Assembly (NCBI RefSeq): GCF_005217605.1
Contig: NZ_SZPX01000008.1
Span: forward strand, 1-64,000
Length of the DNA: 64,000 nucleotides
Source: Sulfurimonas crateris
GTDB lineage: Bacteria > Campylobacterota > Campylobacteria > Campylobacterales > Sulfurimonadaceae
Direction of reading: 5' to 3'
Part shown: in pieces, positions 18,723 through 28,813 of the stretch
Layout of the letters: each line of letters begins with the position of its first letter
How positions within the stretch are numbered: the first letter of the stretch is position 1
The notes under the pieces: generated by a model
The model's database searches: none
What the model was told of the DNA's origin: nothing
Seen by the model: the letters and a program-made list of their open reading frames with translations, nothing else
Made by a program: the position numbers and the translations under genes

Positions 18723-19709
18723 ATGGAAACAGCATATTTAATTGAGACGATCATCAAGATCGTCGTGATTTTACTTATATTTTCTGCACTAGCGGGAATC
18801 GGTACATATTTCGAGAGAAAAGTTCTCGCATTTATGCAGCGCCGTCTAGGACCCGTAAATGTTGGACCTTTTGGTCTACTTCAAGTTGCGGCAGACGGTA
18901 TTAAACTCTTTACAAAAGAGGATATCGTCCCTACAAACGTAGTTGGACGCATCTTTAAAATTGCACCTGTAATTACGGCTGCAACTGCATTTATGGCAGC
19001 GGCTGCTATTCCGTTTTTACCATCTTTTACTATATTCGGATATGAAGTTCATCCGATAGTAGCAGATATTAACATCGGTATATTATATATCTTAGGTATT
19101 ATGGGAGTCGGCCTGTACGGTCCTCTTTTAGGCGGTATGGCTTCTGCGAACAAGTTCTCGCTCCTCTCTGCTGCGCGTGGTGCTGCTGTATTTATCTCTT
19201 ATGAGGTTATTACGGGCTTATCTATTTTAGCTCCAATTATGATGGTAGGTTCACTTTCGCTTATCGACTTTAACGAGTATCAATCAGGCGGAATTACAGA
19301 CTGGATAGTATGGTCTCAACCTGTTGCGTTCATCCTTTTCTGGATAGCGGCTTTTGCTGAGACCGGCAGAACACCTTTTCACTTGATAGCAAACGATCAC
19401 GAGATCATTGACGGATTTGGAACTGAGTACTCAGGTATGAGATGGGGTCTTTTCTTCATCGGTGAGTATGCAAATATGTTCTTTATCTCTTTTGTTATGG
19501 CACTTCTGTTCCTAGGCGGCTACGGAGACGGAAGTCTTTTAGGCGCTCTTGGATTGTTAGCTAAAGTTGCGTTCTTCTTCTTCTTTTTCTTGTGGACAAG
19601 AGCGGCTTGGCCTGATATAAGACCGGATCAGCTTATGTGGCTGTGCTGGAAAGTTTTAATGCCGATAGCAGTGATAAACATAGTTATCACTGGTATAGTA
19701 ATGATGTAA
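18723..19709 (+). CDS. nuoH: NADH-quinone oxidoreductase subunit H
   Basis: Membrane subunit at the base of the arm that forms the quinone tunnel, 328 residues with about eight helices. Conserved blocks: FERKVLAFMQRRLGPVNVGP near the N-terminus, LLQVAADGIKLFTKED, and the loop FAETGRTPFHL with acidic residues of the proton path. The start is 3 bases after the second nuoG. Confidence 0.95.
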   Translation: METAYLIETIIKIVVILLIFSALAGIGTYFERKVLAFMQRRLGPVNVGPFGLLQVAADGIKLFTKEDIVPTNVVGRIFKIAPVITAATAFMAAAAIPFLPSFTIFGYEVHPIVADINIGILYILGIMGVGLYGPLLGGMASANKFSLLSAARGAAVFISYEVITGLSILAPIMMVGSLSLIDFNEYQSGGITDWIVWSQPVAFILFWIAAFAETGRTPFHLIANDHEIIDGFGTEYSGMRWGLFFIGEYANMFFISFVMALLFLGGYGDGSLLGALGLLAKVAFFFFFFLWTRAAWPDIRPDQLMWLCWKVLMPIAVINIVITGIVMM

Positions 19710-19718
19710 GGGGTGAGT

Positions 19719-20354
19719 ATGCATAACGAACATATAGAAGAACATTTTAACAATAGAAATGTCACGGAGATAGATAGCAACTACTATATGGTAGATATTG
19801 CTCCTTACCCTACAGATGGATGGGGTAAATTTAAAAGAGTTCTAAAAAGAGCGCTAAGAGGCGAGCTTTTTGTGGGTCTTTGGGTAGTTCTAAGAGAGAT
19901 GATCAGATTTGACATCCATACGGTAAAGTATCCTGAAGAGAAGATGCCAATTGGACCAAGATACAGAGCGGTTCACGAGATGAAGCGTCTTTGGGAGTCT
20001 GATACTGAAAGATGTATCGGGTGCGGACTTTGTGAGAAGATCTGTATCTCTAACTGTATCAGAATCGACACTAAGATCGATGAGAACTCTCGCAAAGAGG
20101 TAACAGAGTACAGCATCAATCTCGGTCGTTGTATCTTCTGTGGCTACTGTGCTGAAGTGTGCCCTGAGTTGGCAATTACACACGGCGGCGAGTATGAAAA
20201 CGCTAGTGATCAGAGAGAGCATTTTATAATGTATCAGGATATGCTCACGCCGCTTGATAAGATGAAGGCCGGAACTCAGGTTGAGTTTGAAGGTTTTGGC
20301 GCGATCACACCACATGAAGATGAGCGTGTTAAAAAAACACCTCTAGCATATTAA
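19719..20354 (+). CDS. nuoI: NADH-quinone oxidoreductase subunit I
   Basis: Two-cluster ferredoxin subunit carrying N6a and N6b, 211 residues. Both motifs are intact: [15 protein letters not shown] and [14 protein letters not shown]. The ATG at 19719 is preferred to the GTG at 19713, because AAGGGG lies 5 nt before the ATG and the GTG lies within that site. A long N-terminal segment precedes the membrane-contact helix. Confidence 0.94.
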   Translation: MHNEHIEEHFNNRNVTEIDSNYYMVDIAPYPTDGWGKFKRVLKRALRGELFVGLWVVLREMIRFDIHTVKYPEEKMPIGPRYRAVHEMKRLWESDTERCIGCGLCEKICISNCIRIDTKIDENSRKEVTEYSINLGRCIFCGYCAEVCPELAITHGGEYENASDQREHFIMYQDMLTPLDKMKAGTQVEFEGFGAITPHEDERVKKTPLAY

Positions 20355-20365
20355 GGAGTTTAGTT

Positions 20366-20944
20366 ATGTTTGAAGCAGTTGCATTTTATCTGTTCGCTTT
20401 TTTAACGATTTCGATGTTTTATATAGCGGTGACGACGTCACAGGCGCTATATGCTCTATCGGCTTTGGCGGCAGGAATGATTTTTATATCGGCGTTTTTC
20501 TTTATTTTAGGCGCTGACTTTTTAGGTGCGATTCAGATCGTTGTTTACTCCGGTGCCGTAATGGCTCTTTATGCTTTTGGTATGATGTTCTTCGATACGA
20601 CAAGAGATGTAAAAGAGAAGCAGGGCAATAAAGCTATTATTGTTGGATTAAGTATCATTAGTGCAGTTTTGGTCGTGCTTATTGTTTCTGCTCCTATAGT
20701 CGGAAGCAATATTGAAGCGCTATATCCGGTGACGGAAGGTGCGGGCAACGTTCAAGAGGTAGGTATGGTCCTCTTTACAAAATACCTTGTCCCTTTTGAA
20801 GTTGCAGCGGTAATGCTTTTGGTCGCTATGATCGCCGGTATCGTACTTGCAGGAAAGAAGATGGATCTCTCTCTTACTCTTATGAATGAACAAGAGTTGT
20901 TAAAGATGAGAGAAGAAGATAAAAGTAAGAAGGTGCTCTCATGA
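20366..20944 (+). CDS. nuoJ: NADH-quinone oxidoreductase subunit J
   Basis: Membrane subunit of about five helices, 192 residues, with the conserved region IQIVVYSGAVMALYAFGMM (the helix that contains a pi-bulge in known structures). The soluble tail EEDKSKKVLS is short. GGAG precedes the ATG. The stop overlaps the nuoK start by 4 bp. Confidence 0.92.
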   Translation: MFEAVAFYLFAFLTISMFYIAVTTSQALYALSALAAGMIFISAFFFILGADFLGAIQIVVYSGAVMALYAFGMMFFDTTRDVKEKQGNKAIIVGLSIISAVLVVLIVSAPIVGSNIEALYPVTEGAGNVQEVGMVLFTKYLVPFEVAAVMLLVAMIAGIVLAGKKMDLSLTLMNEQELLKMREEDKSKKVLS

Positions 20945-21249
20945 TGGAAATAGGACTCAACCACTATCTTGTACTCTCAACTATCCTTTTTGCAATAGGA
21001 TTAGTGGGAATTATGAGAAGAAAGAATCTACTTATGCTATTTTTTGCTACAGAGATACTTTTAAACTCGGTAAATATCTCTTTTGCCGCAATTTCACACT
21101 ATTACGGTGATCTTACAGGTCAGATGTTCGCGTTTTTCGTTATAGCTATTGCTGCTTCTGAAGTAGCGGTCGGGCTTGGGCTTTTGATCGTATGGCATAA
21201 AAAACATAACAATATAGATCTTGACAGTATGTCAACGATGAGAGGATAA
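20941..21249 (+). CDS. nuoK: NADH-quinone oxidoreductase subunit K
   Basis: Three-helix membrane subunit, 102 residues, homologous to MrpC. The proton-path glutamates are visible in FFATEILLNSVNISF and IAASEVAVGLGLLI. It starts at an ATGATG in overlap with nuoJ; the second ATG is an equally possible start. Confidence 0.93.
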   Translation: MMEIGLNHYLVLSTILFAIGLVGIMRRKNLLMLFFATEILLNSVNISFAAISHYYGDLTGQMFAFFVIAIAASEVAVGLGLLIVWHKKHNNIDLDSMSTMRG

Positions 21250-21252
21250 GAT

Positions 21253-23175
21253 ATGGAACTCTTTTTATATACGGCACTTTTCTCACCGCTTGTGGGTTCT
21301 TTGTTCGCTGCGCTTTTCGGTGCATCTCCAAAGACGAAGATCGCAGGAATTGTACCAAGTGTTCTTCTTGGAGTTTCGTTTTTAAGCTCTTTGGTACTTC
21401 TTATTTTAGTAATGTTTACGGGACACACTATTCATGTTGAGATGATGACTTGGATGGCTACGGGTGATCTTTACATTCCGTTTGGTTTCGTTGTCGATCA
21501 GGTAAGTGTTACTATGATGATGGTAGTAACTTTAGTCTCTACTGTTGTCCACGTTTACGCTATCGGATATATGGACCATGATGCAGGATTTAACAGATTC
21601 TTCGCGTGGCTCTCGGCATTCGTTTTCTCAATGATGATACTTGTTATGAGTGACAACTTTGCGGGTCTTTTCATTGGCTGGGAAGGTGTTGGTCTATGTT
21701 CATGGGGACTTATAGGTTTTTGGTATAAAAAAGAGAGCGCTACTTGGGCGGCTAACGAAGCGTTTATAATGAACCGTATCGCTGACCTTGGTATGCTTAT
21801 CGGTATCTTTTTGGTTTACTGGAACACGGGAACTCTTCAGTATGATGAAGCTTTCGCTGCAATGCCGTCACTTGACACTGCGGTACTGACTTGGATGGGA
21901 ATCTTCCTATTCATAGGTGCTATGGGTAAATCGGCTCAGTTTCCGCTTCACACTTGGCTGGCAGACGCTATGGAAGGTCCTACTCCGGTCTCTGCTCTTA
22001 TTCACGCAGCAACGATGGTAACAGCGGGTGTATATCTTGTGATCCGTGCAAACCCTCTTTATGATTTGATTCCAAATGTAGGGCTTTTTATCGCATCACT
22101 AGGAGCATTTGTCGCACTTTTTGCTGCTTCAATGGCGCTTGTAAACCGCGATATGAAGAGAGTTATCGCTTACTCTACACTCTCACAGCTGGGATATATG
22201 TTTGCAGCTGCGGGTCTTGGCGCTTACTGGGTCGCGCTTTTCCACCTTATGGCACACGCGTTTTTTAAGGCGCTTCTATTCTTGGGCGCAGGTAACGTTA
22301 TGCACGCTATGCATGATGAGCTTGATCCGTTTAAGATGGGTGGTCTGGGCAAAGTGATGAAGGGAACGTTTGTTATGATGACGGTAGCTTCCGTTGCACT
22401 AGCTGGAATCTTCCCGCTTGCAGGCTTCTTCTCAAAAGATCTGATCTTAGAGGTCGCTTTTGTTGAACATCACTTTATTATCTACACCGTATTGCTGCTT
22501 ACTGCAGGTCTTACTGCGTTCTACTCATTTAGACTTGTAGCACTTATCTTTCACGGTGAGGACAGATATAAGCATTTCGGAATTCATCCGCACGAAGCGT
22601 ATAGATTTATGCTTGTTGCGATGAGCCCGCTTCTTCTTCTTGCAGTTATTGCAGGTGCGTTTAAGATGGGATACTTCAATATGGTCACAGAGCTTCTTCC
22701 TGCGACAGAGTACCATGTTCACTCGGCTACGACGTACTGGATCATGACAATCGGAACTCAACTTTTTGTAATCGCGGCTATCGCTTATGCTTACAAAAAG
22801 TATACGAGCAAAGATATCAAAGTGCCTGATGGAACATCTAAGATGGAGAACAGTTTTGGATATAAACTGCTCATCAATCAGTACTATATTCCTTACTTCT
22901 ACGAGAACTATATTGTAAAAGCGTATAGAGAGCTCTCAGAGCTTTTCTGGACGAAGATCGATCAGAAGATCGTAGATGGAACTGTTGATGGTATAGCAAA
23001 TATATTTTATCAAACAGGTGAGAAAACAAGAGTTATGCAAAGCGGTAATCTATCGACTATGCTTAAGTGGATGGTAGCAGGAACTGTTGTTCTTCTATCA
23101 TTGGCTGTGGTCTTTGGGCTTGCAGTTAGATATTCTGGAGAAATAAAGACAATTCTCTCAGGTTTAGGAGTTTAA
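21253..23175 (+). CDS. nuoL: NADH-quinone oxidoreductase subunit L
   Basis: Distal antiporter-like proton-pumping subunit, 640 residues. Core motif: LADAMEGPTPVSALIHAATM followed by VTAGVYLVIR; key lysine/glutamate positions lie in WEGVGLCSWGLIGFW and the LMAHAFFKALLFLGAG helix. The C-terminal lateral helix region (FWTKIDQKIVDGTVDG) is present. It is 3 bases after nuoK. Confidence 0.95.
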   Translation: MELFLYTALFSPLVGSLFAALFGASPKTKIAGIVPSVLLGVSFLSSLVLLILVMFTGHTIHVEMMTWMATGDLYIPFGFVVDQVSVTMMMVVTLVSTVVHVYAIGYMDHDAGFNRFFAWLSAFVFSMMILVMSDNFAGLFIGWEGVGLCSWGLIGFWYKKESATWAANEAFIMNRIADLGMLIGIFLVYWNTGTLQYDEAFAAMPSLDTAVLTWMGIFLFIGAMGKSAQFPLHTWLADAMEGPTPVSALIHAATMVTAGVYLVIRANPLYDLIPNVGLFIASLGAFVALFAASMALVNRDMKRVIAYSTLSQLGYMFAAAGLGAYWVALFHLMAHAFFKALLFLGAGNVMHAMHDELDPFKMGGLGKVMKGTFVMMTVASVALAGIFPLAGFFSKDLILEVAFVEHHFIIYTVLLLTAGLTAFYSFRLVALIFHGEDRYKHFGIHPHEAYRFMLVAMSPLLLLAVIAGAFKMGYFNMVTELLPATEYHVHSATTYWIMTIGTQLFVIAAIAYAYKKYTSKDIKVPDGTSKMENSFGYKLLINQYYIPYFYENYIVKAYRELSELFWTKIDQKIVDGTVDGIANIFYQTGEKTRVMQSGNLSTMLKWMVAGTVVLLSLAVVFGLAVRYSGEIKTILSGLGV

Positions 23176-23178
23176 TAG

Positions 23179-24726
23179 ATGTTGGATCATATCTTATCGA
23201 TTTTAATTTTCTTCCCGGCATTAGCGGCAATGCTTGGATTCGTAGTCAACAGGGAGAGCATGCGCTCTTACGGTATTGCCGTTGCTGCTATTGAGTTCTT
23301 TCTTGCACTCTGGCTATGGTTTGCATTTGATTCAAATGCATCGGGTATGCAGTTTATGGAGACTATCGCGCTTGTTCCGACATTCGGTATCAACTACATA
23401 GTAGGGGTTGACGGAATTTCGCTCTTTATCGTTATTCTTGCAGCGTTCTTTACTCTCATTGGTATCGCATCTCTTGGTGAGACAAAAGATATAAAGAACA
23501 TGATCATCACGCTTCTGTTCTTGCAGATGACAATGGTGGGTGTTTTCGTTGCTCTTGATGCTATCGTATTTTATGTATTTTGGGAACTCTCACTCGTACC
23601 GATGCTATACATCATCGGTGCATGGGGTGGACCTCTTAGAATCTACGCATCTGTAAAGTTCTTCTTATATACATTTGCAGGTTCGCTTGTGATGCTTGTA
23701 GGTATGCTGTTTATGGCGTACTTCTACTATCAGGCAACAGGTCAGTGGAGTTTCTCGATCTTAGAGTGGTACCGTCTGATCCTGCCTGAATCTTTCCAGA
23801 TCTGGCTATTTGTTGCGTTCTTTATCGGTTTTGCTATCAAAGTTCCGATGTTCCCGTTCCATACTTGGTTGCCGTACGCTCACGGTCAGGCACCGACTAT
23901 CGGTTCGGTCATACTTGCGGCTATTTTGCTAAAAATGGGAACATATGCGTTCATCCGTTTTTCACTTCCGCTATTTCCGGATGCGTCGGTCTACTTTATG
24001 TACCCGATAGCTATCTTGGCGATCATTATGATAATCTATACGGCGATGGTGGCGTACGCGCAAAAAGATATTAAGCAAGTTGTTGCTTACTCTTCCGTAT
24101 CGCACATGGGTGTTATTATCCTTGGTACGTTCGCACTCAATGTTGAGGGTATCTCAGGTTCTATCTTCTTGATGATAGCGCACGGTGTCGTCTCAGGCGC
24201 GCTCTTCTTTCTTGTAGGTGTTATTTATGACAGAAGACATACAAAACTTATGAGCGAGTTTGGAGGCTTGGCTTCTGTAATGCCTCGCTATGCGACTATC
24301 TTTGGAATTATGCTTATGGCATCCGTAGGTCTTCCATTGACTATCAACTTTGTAGGTGAGTTCTTAAGTTTACTCGGTTTTTATAAGCAGTCACACATCT
24401 TAACGCTTCTAGCTGGTACTGCTATCATAGTCGGTGCTATCTATATGCTTGCGGCTTACAAGAAGATGTTCTTTGGAGAGGTTACAAAAGAGGAGAACAG
24501 AAATCTTCCTGATGTTAACAAAAGAGAACTTGTCGCTCTTGTTCCGCTTGTGATCATCACTATCTGGCTTGGTATATATCCTAAACCTGTTTTGGGAACT
24601 ATAAACACAAGCGTTGAAGGCGTTGTTCAATTGATGCACGAAAAAGCGATTTCAGATGAAGCAAAAGAGAGAATCCCTAATTTGGACCTTATCATCAAAA
24701 GAACTTCAGCTAAGGAGGCACACTAA
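23179..24726 (+). CDS. nuoM: NADH-quinone oxidoreductase subunit M
   Basis: Antiporter-like proton-pumping subunit, 515 residues and about 14 helices. It has the family blocks [21 protein letters not shown] (conserved Glu), [16 protein letters not shown] and [19 protein letters not shown], and SHMGVIILG. The stop overlaps the nuoN start by one base. Confidence 0.95.
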   Translation: MLDHILSILIFFPALAAMLGFVVNRESMRSYGIAVAAIEFFLALWLWFAFDSNASGMQFMETIALVPTFGINYIVGVDGISLFIVILAAFFTLIGIASLGETKDIKNMIITLLFLQMTMVGVFVALDAIVFYVFWELSLVPMLYIIGAWGGPLRIYASVKFFLYTFAGSLVMLVGMLFMAYFYYQATGQWSFSILEWYRLILPESFQIWLFVAFFIGFAIKVPMFPFHTWLPYAHGQAPTIGSVILAAILLKMGTYAFIRFSLPLFPDASVYFMYPIAILAIIMIIYTAMVAYAQKDIKQVVAYSSVSHMGVIILGTFALNVEGISGSIFLMIAHGVVSGALFFLVGVIYDRRHTKLMSEFGGLASVMPRYATIFGIMLMASVGLPLTINFVGEFLSLLGFYKQSHILTLLAGTAIIVGAIYMLAAYKKMFFGEVTKEENRNLPDVNKRELVALVPLVIITIWLGIYPKPVLGTINTSVEGVVQLMHEKAISDEAKERIPNLDLIIKRTSAKEAH

Positions 24727-26234
24727 TGTTATCACCTGTAAATGTTTCTATTGAGTCGCTAAACCTAATGACTCTTGTGCCAATGCTGATCCCAATCGTT
24801 GGCGCACTCTTAATCATAGTTATTGATCTGTTTAAAAGTGATCAACACAAGTCTCTTTATGTAATGCTGAGTCTTCTTGTACTTGGAGTGGATTTTGTCG
24901 CTCTCTTAGACTCTGCGGGAATATTTGAGAAAAACGGTACGGTCATGGGTCTTTTTGATGTTATGCTCATAGACGGTCTGGCTATTTTGTCACAGTTTAT
25001 TATTGTCGGCGCTTCTATGCTCTTTATACCGCTTGCACTTACGCATAAGAGATTCCATGAGTTCAGTTACCCTGAGTTCTTCGCGCTCTTCTTGTTTATG
25101 ATAGCGGGCTTCCAGTTTATGGTTGCAACTGACAATCTTATTCTTATATTCGTAGGACTAGAGACTGCTTCTTTGGCACTCTATACGCTTATTGCTATGC
25201 ACAACCGCGACAAATCTTTTGAAGCGGCTGTAAAGTACTTTACGATGGGCGCGCTCGCAGCTGGATTTTTCAGCTTCGGTTCCATGATATTTTACGCTCT
25301 AACTGGTTCTGTTGAGATTAACCAGATAGCGGCGGTACTAAATGCGAACAACTATGAAGATATAGGCTTTGTTCTTGTGGGCGTTGTCTTCATGCTTGCA
25401 TCATTCGGCTTCAAACTCTCAATGGTTCCGTTTCATACATGGACACCTGATGTTTATGAGGGTTCATCTGCTGCACTTGCGGGTTATATGTCAATTGTTC
25501 CAAAGATAGCTGCTTTCGTCGTTGCAATGAGACTATTTGAGTTCCTGATCCACAGCGGTGTTGTCTGGCTTGAGGTCATCCTCTATATGGGTGTGGTACT
25601 GACTATGACCATGGCTAACGTCTGGGCGCTTGTTCAGACAGATGTTAAGAGAATGCTTGCGTACAGCTCTATCTCGCATGCAGGTTTTGTAATGGCGGCG
25701 ATATTGATCGGTACGACTCAGTCAAACAGTGCACTTTTTCTTTACTGGATACTCTTTAGCTTTACAAACCTCGGTTCGTTCTCTATGCTATGGATAAGCA
25801 GACAGAAAAATCTTCCTGCGCATCAGCAGTCGGACCACAGTTACAATAAGTTTGCGGGTATGATAAAAACTGCACCTGTTGCTGCTACTATTATGGCTCT
25901 GTTTATGTTAAGTTTGGCTGGTCTTCCTCCATTTGCTCTGTTTTGGGGTAAAATGTACTTAATAAGCTCGGCAGTTACCGGCGGATATACAGTTTTAGCA
26001 CTAATTATGGCGCTTAACTCGGCAATAGCGGGTTATTACTATCTAAAACTTATCGTATATATGTTTATGAAAGATCCTATCGTTGAAGATGGCGGTCACG
26101 TTTATAGTGCAAATGCTACTCTTCCGCTCAAGACTATCATAGGTTTTGCTGCCATAGGAACTATATTTGCTTTTCTAGCGGTAAATTGGCTTTTAGACTT
26201 TATTACGGTGTTTGTATATAATAGCGGCTACTAA
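24726..26234 (+). CDS. nuoN: NADH-quinone oxidoreductase subunit N
   Basis: Third antiporter-like subunit, 502 residues. Conserved blocks: [32 protein letters not shown], and [16 protein letters not shown]. Last complex I gene of the operon. It is separated by only 23 bp from the pflA-like gene, which has its own ribosome site, so read-through is likely. Confidence 0.95.
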   Translation: MLSPVNVSIESLNLMTLVPMLIPIVGALLIIVIDLFKSDQHKSLYVMLSLLVLGVDFVALLDSAGIFEKNGTVMGLFDVMLIDGLAILSQFIIVGASMLFIPLALTHKRFHEFSYPEFFALFLFMIAGFQFMVATDNLILIFVGLETASLALYTLIAMHNRDKSFEAAVKYFTMGALAAGFFSFGSMIFYALTGSVEINQIAAVLNANNYEDIGFVLVGVVFMLASFGFKLSMVPFHTWTPDVYEGSSAALAGYMSIVPKIAAFVVAMRLFEFLIHSGVVWLEVILYMGVVLTMTMANVWALVQTDVKRMLAYSSISHAGFVMAAILIGTTQSNSALFLYWILFSFTNLGSFSMLWISRQKNLPAHQQSDHSYNKFAGMIKTAPVAATIMALFMLSLAGLPPFALFWGKMYLISSAVTGGYTVLALIMALNSAIAGYYYLKLIVYMFMKDPIVEDGGHVYSANATLPLKTIIGFAAIGTIFAFLAVNWLLDFITVFVYNSGY

Positions 26235-26257
26235 GATACACTAAAGGAGTATTTCAT

Positions 26258-28621
26258 TTGTTAAAAATAGTACTTCTTACTCTTCTCTCTTTTAATATTT
26301 TTGCCCTTGAAATATCTCTTCAAGGCGCAAAAGAGAACCATCAGTCATACTCTACTTTCCACATAAAAGATAGTGAAAAATTCCTTTGCCAAGAAATTAT
26401 AGATGATTTTGAAGCGGTCTCTAAGATAGTGTGCGCATTTTCTAAATCACCCTCACAAAAAATTCAAAGACTCCAAAACAGTTTTTTTGAGATCGATACC
26501 GAGACAAAAAAAGGGACTTTCTTTTTGGTGATAAAACCGTTTCATAAGATGAAGCTCTTTCCTATGGTTTTTGACCTCAAAAAAGAGGATACGACCTTTA
26601 GTGCAGATGTAAAGCTCTCAAGCCACTGGATGATAGTCGGTTATATGGATGAGATGCCTCTTTTGCAAAAGCACGAATACTCCGAAGCGGCAATAAATTT
26701 CCCATTTACATACGCTGAAGATATGCTCCCTTATGTCGGCTCTTTAGATATGAAAGGCAATCCTGTCCATATCAAAAAAGTCGGAGACGTAACAGAGTAC
26801 CTTAAGATCAAAAAGTTCTATGAAGAGAAGAACTATGAGTTTACGCTTGAGCTGATAGATGATATTATGAGAGAGTATCCAAACTCGCTATTTAGGGCAG
26901 AGCTGCTTTTTTATAAGATCAGAGTTTTCTCAAAGCTCCAAGAGAATGAAAATGTTGTTGAGGCGGCAAAAGAGTTTTTAAGGGAGTACTCGTCTGATGA
27001 AAACGTAGCAGAAGTTCTCTCTTTGATCGCCAGAGCTTACTCAAAGCTGGGCATAAGCAGTGATGCGGACTACTTTTTTGACAGATTATTTAGCGAACAC
27101 GCGGATTCACCATACTCTTACTGGGGTTATATATATCTCGCAGAGTCGCTTGAACTCTCAGGCAGCTCGACAAGAGCGAGAACACTTTACGAAAAAGTGC
27201 TCTCACAGAGTGATGACATAGACGTAGCGGCAGAGGCGGCATTTAGACTGGCGCAAAATCATATTGCAAACTCAAATGCAAAAGAGGCAGCTGCTCAGAT
27301 AGAGAAGATCATAAAAGCAAAACCTGAGTACTTTGCAGAGATAAATATCTATAAATCTATGGATATGATGTATGACCTTGCAGACAATGCAGAGCTTATC
27401 CAAGCGGCAGGAATCGCAAAGGCTCTTTTTGAAAATATTGAGCCTACCGAGGATGTTTATGAGGAGCTATCTAGAAATATCGGGATCTGGCTGAGCAAAA
27501 CAGATAAGAAGCAAGAGGCTCTAACTGCGCTGAACAAATATCTTGAGCGTTTTGGAGGCGGTATGTATGCCGAGGAGGTTCAGATCGCAAAAGATTCACT
27601 CTTCTTTGATGTCAGCGATGAGAACGCCTCGGTAAAACTTGACACCTATGATAAGCTCATGGATGAGTATCAAAACGACAGTATCGGAAACAAAGCCATA
27701 TATGAGAAGGCAAAGCTTTTAATAGCCGAGGGAATGTTCGCGGAGTCACTTGCTATGGAGAGGGATCTCTTAAACCTAAATCAGCAGGAGTATCCTGATG
27801 TGCAAGAGATAATAACTCAAGCAGCCATAGGAACGATGAAACAGGCACTTAAGGTAAAAGAGTGCAATAGCGTTCTTCTTATCTCCTCGCAGTACAAAAT
27901 CGAACTCTCAGATGAGTGGGATGACGGAGTCTATGAGTGCGCGATGAAGGGTGCAGATTTTGAGCTGGCTAAAAAGATGGCGGACAAAAACCTAAACTCA
28001 AAAGATCTGGAACATAGAAAGAAGTGGCTCTATAGATACATTAAAGTCGATTTTGCGACAGGAAATTACTCCAACGTGATTGAAGCCTCAAAAGAGCTTG
28101 TAGCACTTATTAAAGATGATAAAGAGTCACCGTACAAAGATGTCTACAGAACAGTTTTTGACACCTATCACAGGCTTGAAAATCAGCAGAAGATGATCGA
28201 GTCGATCGTCGCTCTTACAAAAGTCTACAAAGATGACTACATTGATATTGAGAGATATGTAGCGGTTATGGCAGTAGGTGCACAGATAAAAGATAACAAT
28301 CTGGTCATAGAGTACGGTGAGAAGATAATGGCAATACAGCAGAGCTCAGACTCATACGCACAGAGCCCGTTCGTAGAGTTTGCGCTATATCAGGCGTGCA
28401 TTGATAAAGAGGAGTACAACCGAGCGCTTGAGGTGATAAGATCGCTTGATACTTTAGAGCTCGACGCTACACAAAGAGCAAGACAGAAGTATCTTCTAGG
28501 GAGCGTTCTAGAGAAGCTCTGGAGAGATGATGAGTCACAAAAAGCATACCAAGAAGCCATAGATGCAGCGCCTGAGTCCGCATGGGCAGAACTGGCAAAG
28601 AGCGCAAAAGCCATACAGTAA
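26258..28621 (+). CDS. pflA: periplasmic TPR protein, flagellar motor protein PflA
   Basis: A 787-residue exported protein. The signal peptide is MLKIVLLTLLSFNIFA; an N-terminal beta-rich part (to ~150) is followed by many TPR-like helical repeats from ~190 to the end (for example SPYSYWGYIYLAESLELSGS and YNRALEVIRSLDTLELDA). Size, domain order and position directly after nuoN match PflA (Cj1565c) of Campylobacter jejuni, a periplasmic motor scaffold needed for flagellar rotation through stator-ring assembly. TTG start with AAGGAG 8 nt upstream. The assignment rests strongly on synteny; sequence identity could not be computed here. Confidence 0.8.
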   Translation: MLKIVLLTLLSFNIFALEISLQGAKENHQSYSTFHIKDSEKFLCQEIIDDFEAVSKIVCAFSKSPSQKIQRLQNSFFEIDTETKKGTFFLVIKPFHKMKLFPMVFDLKKEDTTFSADVKLSSHWMIVGYMDEMPLLQKHEYSEAAINFPFTYAEDMLPYVGSLDMKGNPVHIKKVGDVTEYLKIKKFYEEKNYEFTLELIDDIMREYPNSLFRAELLFYKIRVFSKLQENENVVEAAKEFLREYSSDENVAEVLSLIARAYSKLGISSDADYFFDRLFSEHADSPYSYWGYIYLAESLELSGSSTRARTLYEKVLSQSDDIDVAAEAAFRLAQNHIANSNAKEAAAQIEKIIKAKPEYFAEINIYKSMDMMYDLADNAELIQAAGIAKALFENIEPTEDVYEELSRNIGIWLSKTDKKQEALTALNKYLERFGGGMYAEEVQIAKDSLFFDVSDENASVKLDTYDKLMDEYQNDSIGNKAIYEKAKLLIAEGMFAESLAMERDLLNLNQQEYPDVQEIITQAAIGTMKQALKVKECNSVLLISSQYKIELSDEWDDGVYECAMKGADFELAKKMADKNLNSKDLEHRKKWLYRYIKVDFATGNYSNVIEASKELVALIKDDKESPYKDVYRTVFDTYHRLENQQKMIESIVALTKVYKDDYIDIERYVAVMAVGAQIKDNNLVIEYGEKIMAIQQSSDSYAQSPFVEFALYQACIDKEEYNRALEVIRSLDTLELDATQRARQKYLLGSVLEKLWRDDESQKAYQEAIDAAPESAWAELAKSAKAIQ

Positions 28622-28709
28622 ATCGACAAATATCTAAAAAATAGCCCCGCTTATTGCAATTTGCAATATTTTCTTATAAAAATCAGTTTCTGTGCTATAA
28701 ATAAAAAAA

Positions 28710-28741
28710 CGCAATAGTTTTAGGTAAAATATAACATTGCG
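28710..28741 (+). promoter_or_regulatory. candidate island promoter with inverted repeat around the -10
   Basis: CGCAAT (28710-28715) and ATTGCG (28736-28741) form a 6-bp inverted repeat centred exactly on a -10-like TAAAAT (28725-28730). A protein dimer bound here would cover the promoter. The element is upstream of the accessory genes that start at 28814. Confidence 0.35.
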
Positions 28742-28770
28742 GGTTTGTGACAATGTCTCTTCTAAGACAC

Positions 28771-28796
28771 TGACATATGATAATGGTCATATGTCA
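28771..28796. promoter_or_regulatory. perfect 10-bp inverted repeat upstream of accessory island
   Basis: tgacatatga / tcatatgtca with a 6-nt spacer (taatgg), 17 nt before the first island ATG. It could be an operator or an RNA hairpin that covers the 5' end of the message. No T-run follows, so a terminator is unlikely. Confidence 0.5.
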
Positions 28797-28813
28797 AGAA
28801 ATGTAAAAAAAAT

